Shown here: positions 53,673 through 62,668 of the stretch, one piece after another
Layout: each line of letters starts with the position of its first letter
Numbering within the stretch: position 1 is the stretch's first letter
NCBI GenBank assembly: GCA_944321525.1
Contig: CALULQ010000012.1
Span: 1 to 64,000 of the forward strand
Length of the DNA stretch: 64,000 nucleotides
Direction of reading: 5' to 3'
From: an uncultured Paraprevotella sp.
GTDB taxonomy: Bacteria; Bacteroidota; Bacteroidia; Bacteroidales; Bacteroidaceae
Made by a program: the position numbers and the translations under genes
The notes under the pieces: generated by a model
What the model saw: only the letters and a program-made list of their open reading frames with translations
Databases searched by the model: none
What the model was told of the DNA's origin: nothing

Positions 53673-56006
53673 ATGAGACATCTCGGAAATATATCCTGGA
53701 TATTCTTGTTGGCCGCGCTGGCCGGATGCCAAGACGAAACGGGAGTGCCTCAGCCCGAGGCGCAGGAAAGACCCCTCGGCCTGCTGCTCAGAGGTACCAT
53801 GCCGGGCAGTGGCCCCCAGACTAAAACCTACGTCGACGAAAAGGGCGGATTCTTCTGGAATGCCACGGACACATTGTTGGTCACCGACAGCAAAATGAGT
53901 GCGTTCTTTGCCATGTACACGGCCACGTTCAGCGCCTCGCCCGAATCAGAAGGGCAAAAAACGGCGGTGTTCCAAGTGGACATGGACAAGACGGGCGAAA
54001 ACGACGTCAACTCGTTCATGGTGCCTTACCTGCAAAACGATGCAGCGGACTACAGCGCATTCTTCCCCTATACTGATGACCGGGGAGACGACGGGAAGCT
54101 GGGAGCGTATTACACCTACAGTTTTCCTTCCGTCCAAGTGCAGGAAGGTGCCACGAGCCGCCACTTGGGCCGTTGCATGCTGATGACCTCGGGGCGGATA
54201 GACATTGACCGGAGCGGGACGGGCGGCAACGGGCCGACGCAGGAAGGCAACTGCGTGAGGTTGCCCGATTTCAATTTGGTCCACCGCACCAGCCTGTTGC
54301 GTTTCCGCGTGCTGAACCGCCAACCGAATCCCATCGAAGTGAAGCGCGTCAGCATCCATGCGCGGAGAAAGGACGGCAGCACGGCCTACTTCCGTCCCCA
54401 GTGTTCCTACTACGTGGCTTCCGACAGCGTGGCCATGGCGAACGGTTCTTACGGCACGCTGGCCGTGCAGCTCCGGGACAACGGACATGTGTATTATACC
54501 CTCCCCGGACAAGGCGAGCTGTCGGCTTATGCCGCCCTGCTGCCCAACTCCACCGAAGACGTGGAGTTCACCTTTGAAGTGGAAACCACGGAGGCATTGT
54601 ACAAGACGCTGGCCTTCTCCGGCAATCAGATACGCAACCGCCGCTTCGAGGCCGGCACCTACTACACCTTCGAGCTGCTGGTGGACCACGGGCTCAACGT
54701 ACAAAGCTGGGAGGAGAACCGGCTGGACGAGATTAGATTCGGGCAAGAGGCGTTCTCGCTGAGTTCCGACCGCCTCACCTTGCCGCTCGAGGGCGGACAG
54801 GCCACCCTGCGGGTGCAGGCCACGCATCCCGACGGATGGACACTGGCGGAGTGGCCCGACTGGCTGACGCCCGATGTGACTTCGGCTCCGCAAGGCACCA
54901 CCAACGTGCGGCTGTCCGCGCCGGCCACCACGGCAGAACGTAGTGGCACGCTCTGCTTCGCGGCCGGCAACCTGCGGAAATGGGTCACCGTGCGGCAGGC
55001 CGCCATAGCAACCATGCAGGACGATGTAATGGCCATATCGGCAGACGAAATCAACGCGCCGGAGGTGTTGCGCATCCTGCAAGACGACGAACCGGCCTCG
55101 GTGTACTGCAACAAAGAGCAACGGAGCTTCAACACGGCACAGCCGCTGCAAACGGATGTCGTGAACGGGCAGCTGCACCTGCGTTTCTATTCCCCGCGCA
55201 AGCTGGAGGACGTGGAAATCTGGGCCCGTGTCCCCGGCCTGTCGGAAGAGGAGTTCCTGCTGGCACGGCTGGAGGAAGTGCCGCCCTTCGTGGACTTCTA
55301 CAAGGAGTTGCCCTTCCTCTCCCGCGACTGCACTTTCCGGACGGCCTCGGGCAAGTCGGTGACCATCCGCAAGAACCCTTACTTCCCCGACGACAGGCTT
55401 AGTCTGCGGGCCACGTCGTACTGCGACTACTGGCGCACGTTGCAGAAGATTAAACACGGATGGGACATCTACTTCGACCTCTATGGCGGCGACCCCACGA
55501 AACCGGACGGAGGGCCCACGCCGAACTGGATGGGCATACGCCCCGTGCATTGCCGGGAAGCGGTGGCCGTGTTCCTCAACATCTGCTACCTCAACGACAT
55601 GCCGGAACACGAACAGCTCATACGGGACAACGAAGACAAACTCTACGGCAACGGTGGGACGGGCGACCCCGTGACGGCCGACCGGGCAATGCAGCAGATG
55701 CGCGAAGCCCGCACCATCAAAGTGGGGCTGGTCTACCCGTTCCATGCGGCCGGACTGGGAGGCCCCGGTGTGTTCGGGCTCGACGAAAGACGGTGGCTGA
55801 ACCACTACACCGACTGGGGAGCCGCCACCGTCATGTTCCACGAGCTGGGACACGTGCTGGGCTACAACCACAGCAGCAGTTTCACTAACGGGGCGTGGTC
55901 GCAGGAACTGATGAGCAACCTCTACCTGAAACACATGCAGGAACTGCCCGTTAACTCGCCGGACTACCTGAACAGTAAAAGCAATCCGAACCTATATAAC
56001 TTATAA
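53673..56006 (+). CDS. Fimbrillin-like, BACON and metzincin metalloprotease lipoprotein
   Basis: A 777-residue lipoprotein: signal MRHLGNISWIFLLAALAGCQ with lipobox Cys19. Residues 33-345 look fimbrillin/Mfa-like. Residues 361-444 form a BACON domain (FSLSSDRLTLPLEGGQATLR, WPDWLTPDVTSAPQGTTNVR). The C-terminal part (about 460-777) ends in a zinc protease motif HELGHVLGYNH (723-733), matching HExxHxxGxxH of metzincins, with a possible Met-turn at Met747 (SQELMSN). Catalytic Glu724 is present. It is probably surface- or periplasm-anchored by its lipid. Met at 53673 was chosen for the signal peptide. It sits in one operon between the 55-residue peptide and the BACON/propeller lipoprotein. Confidence 0.82.
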   Translation: MRHLGNISWIFLLAALAGCQDETGVPQPEAQERPLGLLLRGTMPGSGPQTKTYVDEKGGFFWNATDTLLVTDSKMSAFFAMYTATFSASPESEGQKTAVFQVDMDKTGENDVNSFMVPYLQNDAADYSAFFPYTDDRGDDGKLGAYYTYSFPSVQVQEGATSRHLGRCMLMTSGRIDIDRSGTGGNGPTQEGNCVRLPDFNLVHRTSLLRFRVLNRQPNPIEVKRVSIHARRKDGSTAYFRPQCSYYVASDSVAMANGSYGTLAVQLRDNGHVYYTLPGQGELSAYAALLPNSTEDVEFTFEVETTEALYKTLAFSGNQIRNRRFEAGTYYTFELLVDHGLNVQSWEENRLDEIRFGQEAFSLSSDRLTLPLEGGQATLRVQATHPDGWTLAEWPDWLTPDVTSAPQGTTNVRLSAPATTAERSGTLCFAAGNLRKWVTVRQAAIATMQDDVMAISADEINAPEVLRILQDDEPASVYCNKEQRSFNTAQPLQTDVVNGQLHLRFYSPRKLEDVEIWARVPGLSEEEFLLARLEEVPPFVDFYKELPFLSRDCTFRTASGKSVTIRKNPYFPDDRLSLRATSYCDYWRTLQKIKHGWDIYFDLYGGDPTKPDGGPTPNWMGIRPVHCREAVAVFLNICYLNDMPEHEQLIRDNEDKLYGNGGTGDPVTADRAMQQMREARTIKVGLVYPFHAAGLGGPGVFGLDERRWLNHYTDWGAATVMFHELGHVLGYNHSSSFTNGAWSQELMSNLYLKHMQELPVNSPDYLNSKSNPNLYNL

Positions 56007-56012
56007 CGAACG

Positions 56013-58439
56013 ATGATGAACAGACATAAATCCTATCGCAAGCGTATGGCACGCTTGTGCCTTGCTGCCGGGCTGCTCTTCCTGGCCGCTTGCCAGGCCG
56101 ACGACCTGACGATGCCGGCCGCACAGCAAGCAGGGAACGTCACTTTTGAAGTGAACCTTCCGCTATCCGGAACCGCGGTTTCACAGGTCCGCACTTCCGC
56201 CATGAAGCGGGAAAACCAGATACAAGCCCTCGACGTGCTGGCGTTCGCCGCCGACGGCAGTTTCCGTCACTATTACCCGGCGGGCGAACTGTACTCCATC
56301 GACGGAGGCGGCAAATGGCTCTACCGGCTGCCTCTGGAACCGGCCGAGGCCCAAGGGTTGCGCTTCGTGTTCTTCGCCAACTTGCACGACGAGGTGGCCC
56401 GGGCCGTGGAAGAAGGGCGCGTCGGACGGAAAGACGACCTGTACCGCGAAATCGAATTCGAGAACATCGACTGGACGGCCCACCCGTCGGCTCCCTTCCC
56501 CATGTGGGGAGAGACGCCGGACGGTTACGATGCCACGTCGGCTGCACAAGGCCTGAACCGCGTGTCGCTGCTCCGTGCCGTATCCACCGTGGACGTGGTG
56601 CTGAACGGGAACGCCACGGAGGCTTTCGGGGTGGACGGTTTCAAGCTGGCTTGCGTGAAGGTGTGCGACGTGCCGTCCAAAGGCTGTGCCGCCCCCGCTC
56701 CCGGACACTTTGAATGGACGGAAAGGCAGACGGGCGGGCAGACGCTCAACGAATACACGGTGAAAGAAGCGACCGTGGCGGCCGACACCGGACTGACATC
56801 GCTGCAGACGGACGGCACCACGCCGACCAACGCCCTGCGCGGAAAAATCATCGTGCCGGAATCGGACGCCGAAGGCGCATGGAACACCACGTTCCTCATC
56901 GGCGGATACTACGGTGGCAGCGACCGCATCTCATGGTATCGCCTCAACTTCGCCGACCTGCTCCGCAACCGGCACTACATCCTGAACATCACCCAAGTGG
57001 CACGGGCGGGCTACGACACGCCGGAGGAAGCCTACGCCCACGAGCCGGAAAACATCCACGCTACGCTGGAGCTGCGGCCCGAAGCCGAAGGGCTGGCCCA
57101 CGTGGTGTATGACGCAGGAAACTACCTGGCCACGGACAAAACGGAACTGCACATGGCCGCCGGGAAAAGCGACGGGCTGCAAATCCTGACCTCGGCCAGC
57201 GGAGGATGGACGCTGGCCGGCATGCCCGAATGGCTGGAGGCGTCGGCCACACAAGGCGCACAGGGCGTGCGGGCCGCCGTCAGCCTCAGCCTCAAGGACG
57301 GCTACGCGAGCGAGGACCTGCAAGCCGCCACCCTGCGGCTGAGGGCCGGACAGTTGGAGATGGCCGTGACCGTCCGTCCCGGAGGCGGAAGCGTGATAGA
57401 ATACGAGACACCCTACGTGTGCGAGGTGTGGCAGGCGGCCGACTTCGGACTGGCCGACGGGGAGTTCCTCCCCAACGGCGGAATGGCCTTCCTCGGCACC
57501 CGCTACGCGGTGGTGGCCGACAACCATGCCGACAGCCCCGCCATCATCGTCTACGACCGGGAACGGAAAGAAGTGGCGGCACGCCTGTCCGAATGGACTT
57601 TCAACGGACAGACCCTGAGCTTCAGCGGGACTGCCGACCGCCCGGACTGCATCGACAACGTGGCCGTGGACGAGACGGACGGACGGCTCTACGTGTCGCG
57701 CCGCCAGTCGTGCGTGGACATCTTCGACCTTTCCGACCCTGCCCGCCCCGTCTACGTCACCCGCATCGGCCAATGGGGCGAAGCCGCAGCCTACACGCGG
57801 AACCGCCTGAGCGGCAGCGGCGCGGTGCTCCCCGCAAGGGACTACCTGCTGGTGCGCGACGACATGAGCCTGGACACCTATTTATATAAGGACCTCACGT
57901 CCGGCAATTACCAGGAGATTTCCTGCGTGACCCGCGACAACCAGAAGATGACCCACTCCGGCCACCAGCCCGCCCAATGGGCCGTGGACCCCGTGGACGG
58001 CGGCATCTACCTGACCGACTACAACGGTTCGTTCCAAGGCATCCACCGCATCGACCCGTCGCGCGCCGATTCCTACGTTCAGGCCGGGCAATATTGGAAG
58101 CAACAGGACCTGCGCGACCGGTCGCTCCCCTTGGCCTACCGACCCACCGGTCTGCTCATCACGGAGCGCAAGGTGTACGTCACCCGCCAGGACGGCTCGC
58201 TGGACATCTTCAGCCGCACGGCACTGGCCGGCACACAAGCGCCAAAATCCACAAGGCGTATCCTGCCGGAAAAGGCCGAGCGCTCCGTCAGCCTGCACAC
58301 CGTCAACGGGCGGCCCGGAAAGTTGCAAGGCCTCTACCAAGACCCGCTCGATGCTGAAAGCTTCTGGAGCATGGACCTTACGAACCGCACCCTCGTGCGG
58401 CTGAACCTGTACCGCTCCAGCATAGAGGTGCAGCCCTGA
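56013..58439 (+). CDS. Fimbrillin-like, BACON and beta-propeller lipoprotein
   Basis: An 808-residue lipoprotein: basic start MMNRHKSYRKRMARLCLAAG, lipobox LAAC (Cys27). Residues 40-360 resemble fimbrillin-like proteins (VRTSAMKRENQIQALDVLAF, LRFVFFANLHDEVARAVEEG). Residues 370-458 form a BACON domain (LHMAAGKSDGLQILTSASGG, WTLAGMPEWLEASATQGAQG). Residues 465-800 carry blades of an LVIVD-like beta-propeller (YAVVADNHADSPAIIVYDRE, LYVSRRQSCVDIFDLSDPAR). It starts 6 bp after the metzincin gene and shares the fimbrillin-BACON build, so the two likely arose by duplication with exchanged C-terminal domains. Probable role: surface ligand or glycan binding beside the protease. Confidence 0.78.
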   Translation: MMNRHKSYRKRMARLCLAAGLLFLAACQADDLTMPAAQQAGNVTFEVNLPLSGTAVSQVRTSAMKRENQIQALDVLAFAADGSFRHYYPAGELYSIDGGGKWLYRLPLEPAEAQGLRFVFFANLHDEVARAVEEGRVGRKDDLYREIEFENIDWTAHPSAPFPMWGETPDGYDATSAAQGLNRVSLLRAVSTVDVVLNGNATEAFGVDGFKLACVKVCDVPSKGCAAPAPGHFEWTERQTGGQTLNEYTVKEATVAADTGLTSLQTDGTTPTNALRGKIIVPESDAEGAWNTTFLIGGYYGGSDRISWYRLNFADLLRNRHYILNITQVARAGYDTPEEAYAHEPENIHATLELRPEAEGLAHVVYDAGNYLATDKTELHMAAGKSDGLQILTSASGGWTLAGMPEWLEASATQGAQGVRAAVSLSLKDGYASEDLQAATLRLRAGQLEMAVTVRPGGGSVIEYETPYVCEVWQAADFGLADGEFLPNGGMAFLGTRYAVVADNHADSPAIIVYDRERKEVAARLSEWTFNGQTLSFSGTADRPDCIDNVAVDETDGRLYVSRRQSCVDIFDLSDPARPVYVTRIGQWGEAAAYTRNRLSGSGAVLPARDYLLVRDDMSLDTYLYKDLTSGNYQEISCVTRDNQKMTHSGHQPAQWAVDPVDGGIYLTDYNGSFQGIHRIDPSRADSYVQAGQYWKQQDLRDRSLPLAYRPTGLLITERKVYVTRQDGSLDIFSRTALAGTQAPKSTRRILPEKAERSVSLHTVNGRPGKLQGLYQDPLDAESFWSMDLTNRTLVRLNLYRSSIEVQP

Positions 58440-58456
58440 AAGCGTCTCCATACAAT

Positions 58457-58497
58457 CGAACGAGGAGACACCGCCCCTTGCCGTGTCTCCTCGTTCG
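58457..58497 (+). terminator. Hairpin ending the peptide/metzincin operon
   Basis: CGAACGAGGAGACA (58457-58470) pairs perfectly with TGTCTCCTCGTTCG (58484-58497). A weak TCTGTAAACTC follows. It lies 17 bp after the stop. Confidence 0.7.
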
Positions 58498-58522
58498 TCT
58501 GTAAACTCTTGCCGACCGCCTG

Positions 58523-58846
58523 TCAGTTGCGCCCAAGCGCTTGTATCTCGTCCATGGACAAACCCGTGATGCGGGCAATGAGTTCCGCCGGGATGCCGTT
58601 CTCCTTCATGCTAAGGGCATTCTGTAAGTTCCTTATTCTGTCACCTTCCGCCCGCCCTTTCTCCAGTGCAAACTCAAGCACGGCCTCGTTGTCGCGATAC
58701 ACCTTGATGCTCTCGTCATACTTCATGCGGTCTTCTTTCGACAGCGCAGCGATGTCTACGATCTGCTCCAATTTCTCGAAGACAGACTTCCGTGCCTTGA
58801 AAGGCAACCTTTGCAATGTTTCCATATTCTTCAGTACATAATCCGT
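58523..58846 (-). pseudogene. C-terminal remnant of an Rpn/PD-(D/E)XK nuclease-family transposase-like protein
   Basis: About 108 residues resemble the end of PF12784/Rpn family proteins: METLQRLPFKARKSVFEKLE, ALSKEDRMKYDESIKVYRDN, a charged helix EFALEKGRAEGDRIRNLQNA, then GIPAELIARITGLSMDEIQA. The nuclease domain that should precede it (about 200 residues with the PD-(D/E)XK core) is missing, and palindromic repeat E lies shortly upstream. An in-frame Met at 58825 could still start an 100-residue protein. The open frame running far upstream on this strand is only antisense to the NtrC gene. Confidence 0.65.
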
Positions 58847-58940
58847 CCGTCTTATAAATAGGATACGCCACAAAGGTAAGAAAAAAGATTTAAACCACGC
58901 CGCACGGCCTTCATTTTTTCTGCGGCGGGCGACGGGAGGG

Positions 58941-59016
58941 CGTGCGGAGTTCGGAATCGTACTTTCCGCAAAGTACTCGAGTACTTTCCGCAGAGTACGC
59001 CGACGGATTCCGCACG
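58941..59016. repeat. Dispersed palindromic element, copy E (best arms)
   Basis: Core 58959-58998 (GTAC to GTAC, centre AGTACTCGAGTACT). Arms CGTGCGGAGTTCGGAATC and GCCGACGGATTCCGCACG pair over most of their length, so the whole 76 bp can form one long hairpin. It lies between the Rpn remnant and the NtrC promoter. Confidence 0.86.
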
Positions 59017-59098
59017 GCGTCGCGGGGCATCGGGCAAGGCACGGAAGGGAACATCTGTGGCGGAATTCATTTTTCCGAACTTTCCGTTCGCCCAATCC

Positions 59099-59129
59099 TT
59101 GGAATTCCCGAGTAGTATGCGTACTTTTG
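59099..59129 (+). promoter_or_regulatory. Promoter of the NtrC-type two-component operon
   Basis: TTG (59099-59101), exactly 20 bp, then TACTTTTG (59122-59129). The first ATG is 26 bp downstream. Confidence 0.8.
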
Positions 59130-59155
59130 TCTTGCATTAAAATAAGGAAAAAGAA

Positions 59156-60520
59156 ATGGCCGACTTGGGGAAAATACTCATCATCGACGACAACGAGGAC
59201 GTGCTCTTCGCACTGAACCTGTTGCTGAAAACGCATTGCGGGAAAGTGAAGGCCATGCGTTCGCCGGAACGCATCGTGCATTTCATGACAGACTTCCGCC
59301 CGGACATCGTCTTGCTCGACATGAACTTCACCCGCGACACCGTGAGCGGAGAAGAGGGCATGGAATGCCTGCAAACCATACTGAAGCTCGACCCGAACGC
59401 CGTGGTGGTCATGATGACGGCCTACGCCGACACCGAGAAGGCCGTGCAGGCCATCAAGGCCGGGGCCACGGACTTCGTCTCCAAGCCCTGGGACAACGGC
59501 AAACTGCTGGCCACCCTGCATGCCGCCATGAAGCTGCGGCGCTCGCAGGCCGACGCCATAAGGCTGAAGGAGCGGGTGGAAGCGCTCAGTGCCGAACGGG
59601 AAGAGGCCTGCCCGGAACTCATCGGAGAATCGGACTGCATGAAGCGCGTGGCCGACACCGTCGCGCAGATAGGGGACACGGATGTCAACGTGCTGCTCCT
59701 CGGGGAGAACGGCACGGGGAAGGACGTGCTGGCCCACCTCCTGCTGGCCCACTCCGCCCGCTCCGCAGAGCCTTTCGTGCGCATCGACGTGGGGGCAGTG
59801 CCGGAAACGCTCTTCGAAAGCGAGCTTTTCGGGCACGAGAAAGGGGCCTTCACCGACGCGCACAAGGACAAGAAAGGGCGGATGGAGCTGGCCAACGGGG
59901 GCACGCTCTTCCTTGACGAGGTGGGCAACCTCTCCCCTGCGGCGCAGGCCAAGCTGCTCACCGCCATAGAAAAGAAACGCATCGTGAGGCTCGGCGGCAC
60001 GCAGGAAATCCCCATCGACGTGAGGCTCGTGTGCGCCACCAATGCCGACCTGCACGCCTTGGTGCGCGACGGGGCTTTCCGTCAAGACCTTTTCTACCGC
60101 ATCAACACGGTGGAAATCCACATCCCGCCCCTGCGCGAGCGGGGAAACGACATCCAGCTGCTGGCCGACTTCTTCCTCGGGAAATACGCGCGGAAATACC
60201 ACAAGCCCGTGAAGGGCATCGACCGCGAAGCCCGCGCCAAGCTGCAGGCATATCCTTGGCCGGGCAATGTGCGTGAGCTGCAGCATGCCGTGGAGCGCGC
60301 CATCGTGCTGAGCCACGGGGAAACGCTCTGTCCCGACGACTTCCTGCTCTATCCGCCCGTCCGCGCCACCGGCGTGCCGCCGACGCTCAACCTGCAGCAA
60401 CTGGAGCGGCAGGCCGTGGAGCGCGCCATGCAGTTGAGCGGGGGCAACATGAACCAGGCGGCCGAACTGCTGGGCATCACGCGCTACGCACTTTACCGGA
60501 AATTAGAAAAGTTAGGATAA
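59156..60520 (+). CDS. Sigma-54-dependent response regulator (NtrC family)
   Basis: A 454-residue regulator with three domains. Receiver (1-125): acidic pair in ILIIDDNEDV, phospho-acceptor Asp55 in IVLLDMNF, Thr in MMTAYAD, Lys in SKPWDNG. AAA+ (about 155-385): Walker A LGENGTGKDV, Walker B GTLFLDEVGNL. A Fis-type HTH closes the protein (MNQAAELLGITRYALYRKLE). The sigma-54 contact loop reads GAFTDA instead of GAFTGA, a visible deviation from the activator at 40391. Its stop overlaps the start of the histidine kinase gene by one base, so they are one signalling pair. Likely targets include the facing ABC exporter. Confidence 0.93.
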   Translation: MADLGKILIIDDNEDVLFALNLLLKTHCGKVKAMRSPERIVHFMTDFRPDIVLLDMNFTRDTVSGEEGMECLQTILKLDPNAVVVMMTAYADTEKAVQAIKAGATDFVSKPWDNGKLLATLHAAMKLRRSQADAIRLKERVEALSAEREEACPELIGESDCMKRVADTVAQIGDTDVNVLLLGENGTGKDVLAHLLLAHSARSAEPFVRIDVGAVPETLFESELFGHEKGAFTDAHKDKKGRMELANGGTLFLDEVGNLSPAAQAKLLTAIEKKRIVRLGGTQEIPIDVRLVCATNADLHALVRDGAFRQDLFYRINTVEIHIPPLRERGNDIQLLADFFLGKYARKYHKPVKGIDREARAKLQAYPWPGNVRELQHAVERAIVLSHGETLCPDDFLLYPPVRATGVPPTLNLQQLERQAVERAMQLSGGNMNQAAELLGITRYALYRKLEKLG

Positions 60521-61794
60521 TGAAACCCATGAACCCATGGGCGTTTGCCGCCACCGCCCTTCTGCTCTTCTGCCTCGCCGCCGCCACACTGCTCTTCGCC
60601 GAGCGGCGGCTCTGGATTTCCACCGCGACATGCGCCTTGGCTTTCGTCGGCATTTGCGCGGGGCTCTACATGGCCCAGACCCGCCAACTGAAAATCCTCT
60701 ATGGGTTCATCCGGGGGAAAGCCAAGGGCGGCTCGAAGGAACGGCCGCGCATGGGGCACGCCACGGGGAAAGCCGTCAGCCTGGAACAGGAAATAGAACA
60801 CTTGCTGCAAGCCCACAGCAGGCAGATGGAAAGCGAAGCGGCGCAGCAGAAATACTACGAACTGCTGCTCGACCACGTGGACACGGGAGTGGTGTCGTGC
60901 GAGGCCGACGGCACCATACGTTGGATGAACCATGCCGCGGAGCGCCACATCGGCATGCTGCGGCAAGTGCCGGAACAATGGAACGCCATGACGTCGGGGG
61001 CGGCGGCCGTCGTTCCCTTCGAGCGCCACGGAGCCACGAAAGACTTCCTGCTTTCCGTCACATGGTTCTCACTGAACGGGCGGCCGCAACGGCTGTTCAC
61101 CCTGCGCGACATCCGCCACGTGCTGGAGCAGCAGGAAATCGCGTCGTGGAAGACCCTGACGCGGGTGCTCACCCACGAAATCATGAATTCCATCAGTCCC
61201 ATCCTCTCGCTGACCGAAACGCTCACCACGGCCGGCTATGACCGGCCCGGACAGGAAGAGGTCAGCGACATGCAGCAGGCTCTGAAGGTGATTCACCGGC
61301 GCAGCAGGGGATTGCTCGACTTCGTGGAAAACTATCGGAAACTGACGCGGCTGCCCGCACCGCAGTACACGGACATCAGGGCCGACGAGCTGTTCAGCGA
61401 CTTGCAGCGGCTGTTCGGCGATCCGCGCCTCGTCGTCGACCAACCTTATCCCGACTTCACCTTCCGCGCCGACCGCGGGCAGGTGGAACAGCTGCTCATC
61501 AACCTGCTGAAAAACGCCCGCGACGCCTCGTCGGCGACGGACAGGGAAATCAGCCTTTCGCTGCGCCGCGACACCGACGAGGTGTTCATCAGCGTGCAGG
61601 ACCACGGCACCGGCATTCCTCCCGAAGCGCAAGAGCGCGTCTTTGTCCCGTTCTACACCACGAAGCCCGATGGATCGGGCATCGGGCTGAGCCTGTGCAA
61701 GCAAATCGCCTTTCTCCACCACGGCCACCTTTCCCTCCACTCCGTCGTGGGCAAGGGCAGTTGCTTCACCCTCTGCCTGCCGCGCAACGCCTGA
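60520..61794 (+). CDS. Membrane sensor histidine kinase
   Basis: A 424-residue kinase with two N-terminal membrane helices (about 8-26 and 32-52), a coiled linker, a PAS-like domain (110-205, ELLLDHVDTGVVSCEADGTI), an H-box with His219 (TRVLTHEIMNSISPI), an N-box (LINLLKNARDASS), and G-boxes DHGTGIPPEA and GSGIGLSLCKQIAFLHHG. Almost no periplasmic loop lies between the helices, so the signal is probably sensed within the membrane or cytoplasm. The gene overlaps the response-regulator stop by one base (TAATG). Kinase and NtrC-type regulator pairs beside MacB-like exporters recur in Bacteroidetes and suggest an envelope or toxin stress role. Confidence 0.92.
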   Translation: MKPMNPWAFAATALLLFCLAAATLLFAERRLWISTATCALAFVGICAGLYMAQTRQLKILYGFIRGKAKGGSKERPRMGHATGKAVSLEQEIEHLLQAHSRQMESEAAQQKYYELLLDHVDTGVVSCEADGTIRWMNHAAERHIGMLRQVPEQWNAMTSGAAAVVPFERHGATKDFLLSVTWFSLNGRPQRLFTLRDIRHVLEQQEIASWKTLTRVLTHEIMNSISPILSLTETLTTAGYDRPGQEEVSDMQQALKVIHRRSRGLLDFVENYRKLTRLPAPQYTDIRADELFSDLQRLFGDPRLVVDQPYPDFTFRADRGQVEQLLINLLKNARDASSATDREISLSLRRDTDEVFISVQDHGTGIPPEAQERVFVPFYTTKPDGSGIGLSLCKQIAFLHHGHLSLHSVVGKGSCFTLCLPRNA

Positions 61795-61833
61795 ACATCC
61801 GTCCCGCCTGCAAGGCCGTTCCGGGCACAAAAA

Positions 61834-61894
61834 AGACATAAGAGACAAAAGGGACAAGCATAAGGAAGGGAGATGTCCTTTTGTTCTTATGTCT
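61834..61894. terminator. Long hairpin between the kinase and ABC genes
   Basis: AGACATAAGA and ACAAAAGG...ACA (61834-61856) pair with TGTCCTTTTGTTCTTATGTCT (61874-61894, two bulges), a stem of about 20 bp. It lies between convergent transcripts and can end both. Confidence 0.72.
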
Positions 61895-61956
61895 GGAAAA
61901 TCTTCCGCCAGCCGCATGCCTTTTTCGTCGGGGCGCGCGGCCGGCGTCGTGTTGCG

Positions 61957-62631
61957 TCATTCCTGAATCTCGTTCACCACCTGCCCGTCGAACAGGTTGA
62001 TGATGCGCTCGGCGTAGCCTGCGTCGTGCTGCGAGTGGGTCACCATGACGATGGTGGTGCCGTCGCGGTGCAGCTCGCTCAGCAGTTCCATCACTTCGCG
62101 CCCGTTCTTGGAGTCCAGGTTTCCGGTGGGCTCGTCGGCCAGGATGAGCTGCGGTCCGGCCACCACGGCGCGGGCGATGGCCACGCGCTGCTGCTGTCCG
62201 CCGGAGAGTTGGGCGGGGAAGTGCTTGCGGCGGTGCAGGATGTCCATGCGCTTCATGGCGGCTTCCACGCGCTCGCGGCGTTCGCGGGCCGGCACTTTCA
62301 TGTAGAGCAGGGGCAGCTCGATGTTTTCGTACACGTTCAGTTCGTCAATCAGGTTGAAGCTTTGGAACACGAAGCCGATGACGCCTTTCCTCAGGCGGGT
62401 GCGTTCGCGTTCCTTCAGGTGCGACACGTCCGTCCCGTTGAGCCGGTAGGTGCCGGCGGTGGGGTTGTCCAGCAGGCCCAGGATGTTGAGCAGGGTGGAC
62501 TTACCGCAGCCCGACGGGCCCATGATGGCCACGAATTCCCCTTTCTGCACCTGCAGGCTGACGTCGTTGAGGGCGTAGGTGGCCACTTCTTCCGTTTTGA
62601 AAATCTTCTGTAATTTCTCTGTCTTGATCAT
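61957..62631 (-). CDS. MacB/LolD-type ABC transporter ATP-binding protein
   Basis: A 224-residue ATPase: Walker [14 protein letters not shown]-loop [20 protein letters not shown], signature [16 protein letters not shown], Walker [13 protein letters not shown] and a His switch in MVTHSQHD. The sequence places it in the LolD/MacB subfamily, which drives FtsX-like permeases. It lies 37 bp downstream of an FtsX-type permease gene on the same strand. Such pairs move lipoproteins, peptides or macrolide-like compounds across the envelope, or act as mechanotransmitters; the substrate is unknown. Family length is normal. Confidence 0.93.
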   Translation of the reverse strand: MIKTEKLQKIFKTEEVATYALNDVSLQVQKGEFVAIMGPSGCGKSTLLNILGLLDNPTAGTYRLNGTDVSHLKERERTRLRKGVIGFVFQSFNLIDELNVYENIELPLLYMKVPARERRERVEAAMKRMDILHRRKHFPAQLSGGQQQRVAIARAVVAGPQLILADEPTGNLDSKNGREVMELLSELHRDGTTIVMVTHSQHDAGYAERIINLFDGQVVNEIQE

Positions 62632-62668
62632 AATGCTATTTGTTTTAGGTTTTTGTTCTTGGATGGGT

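Noticed and set aside
58523..60400. A 625-residue open frame on the minus strand
   Set aside because: Most of it is antisense to the NtrC-type gene; only its last ~108 codons resemble a protein family and are annotated as a remnant.
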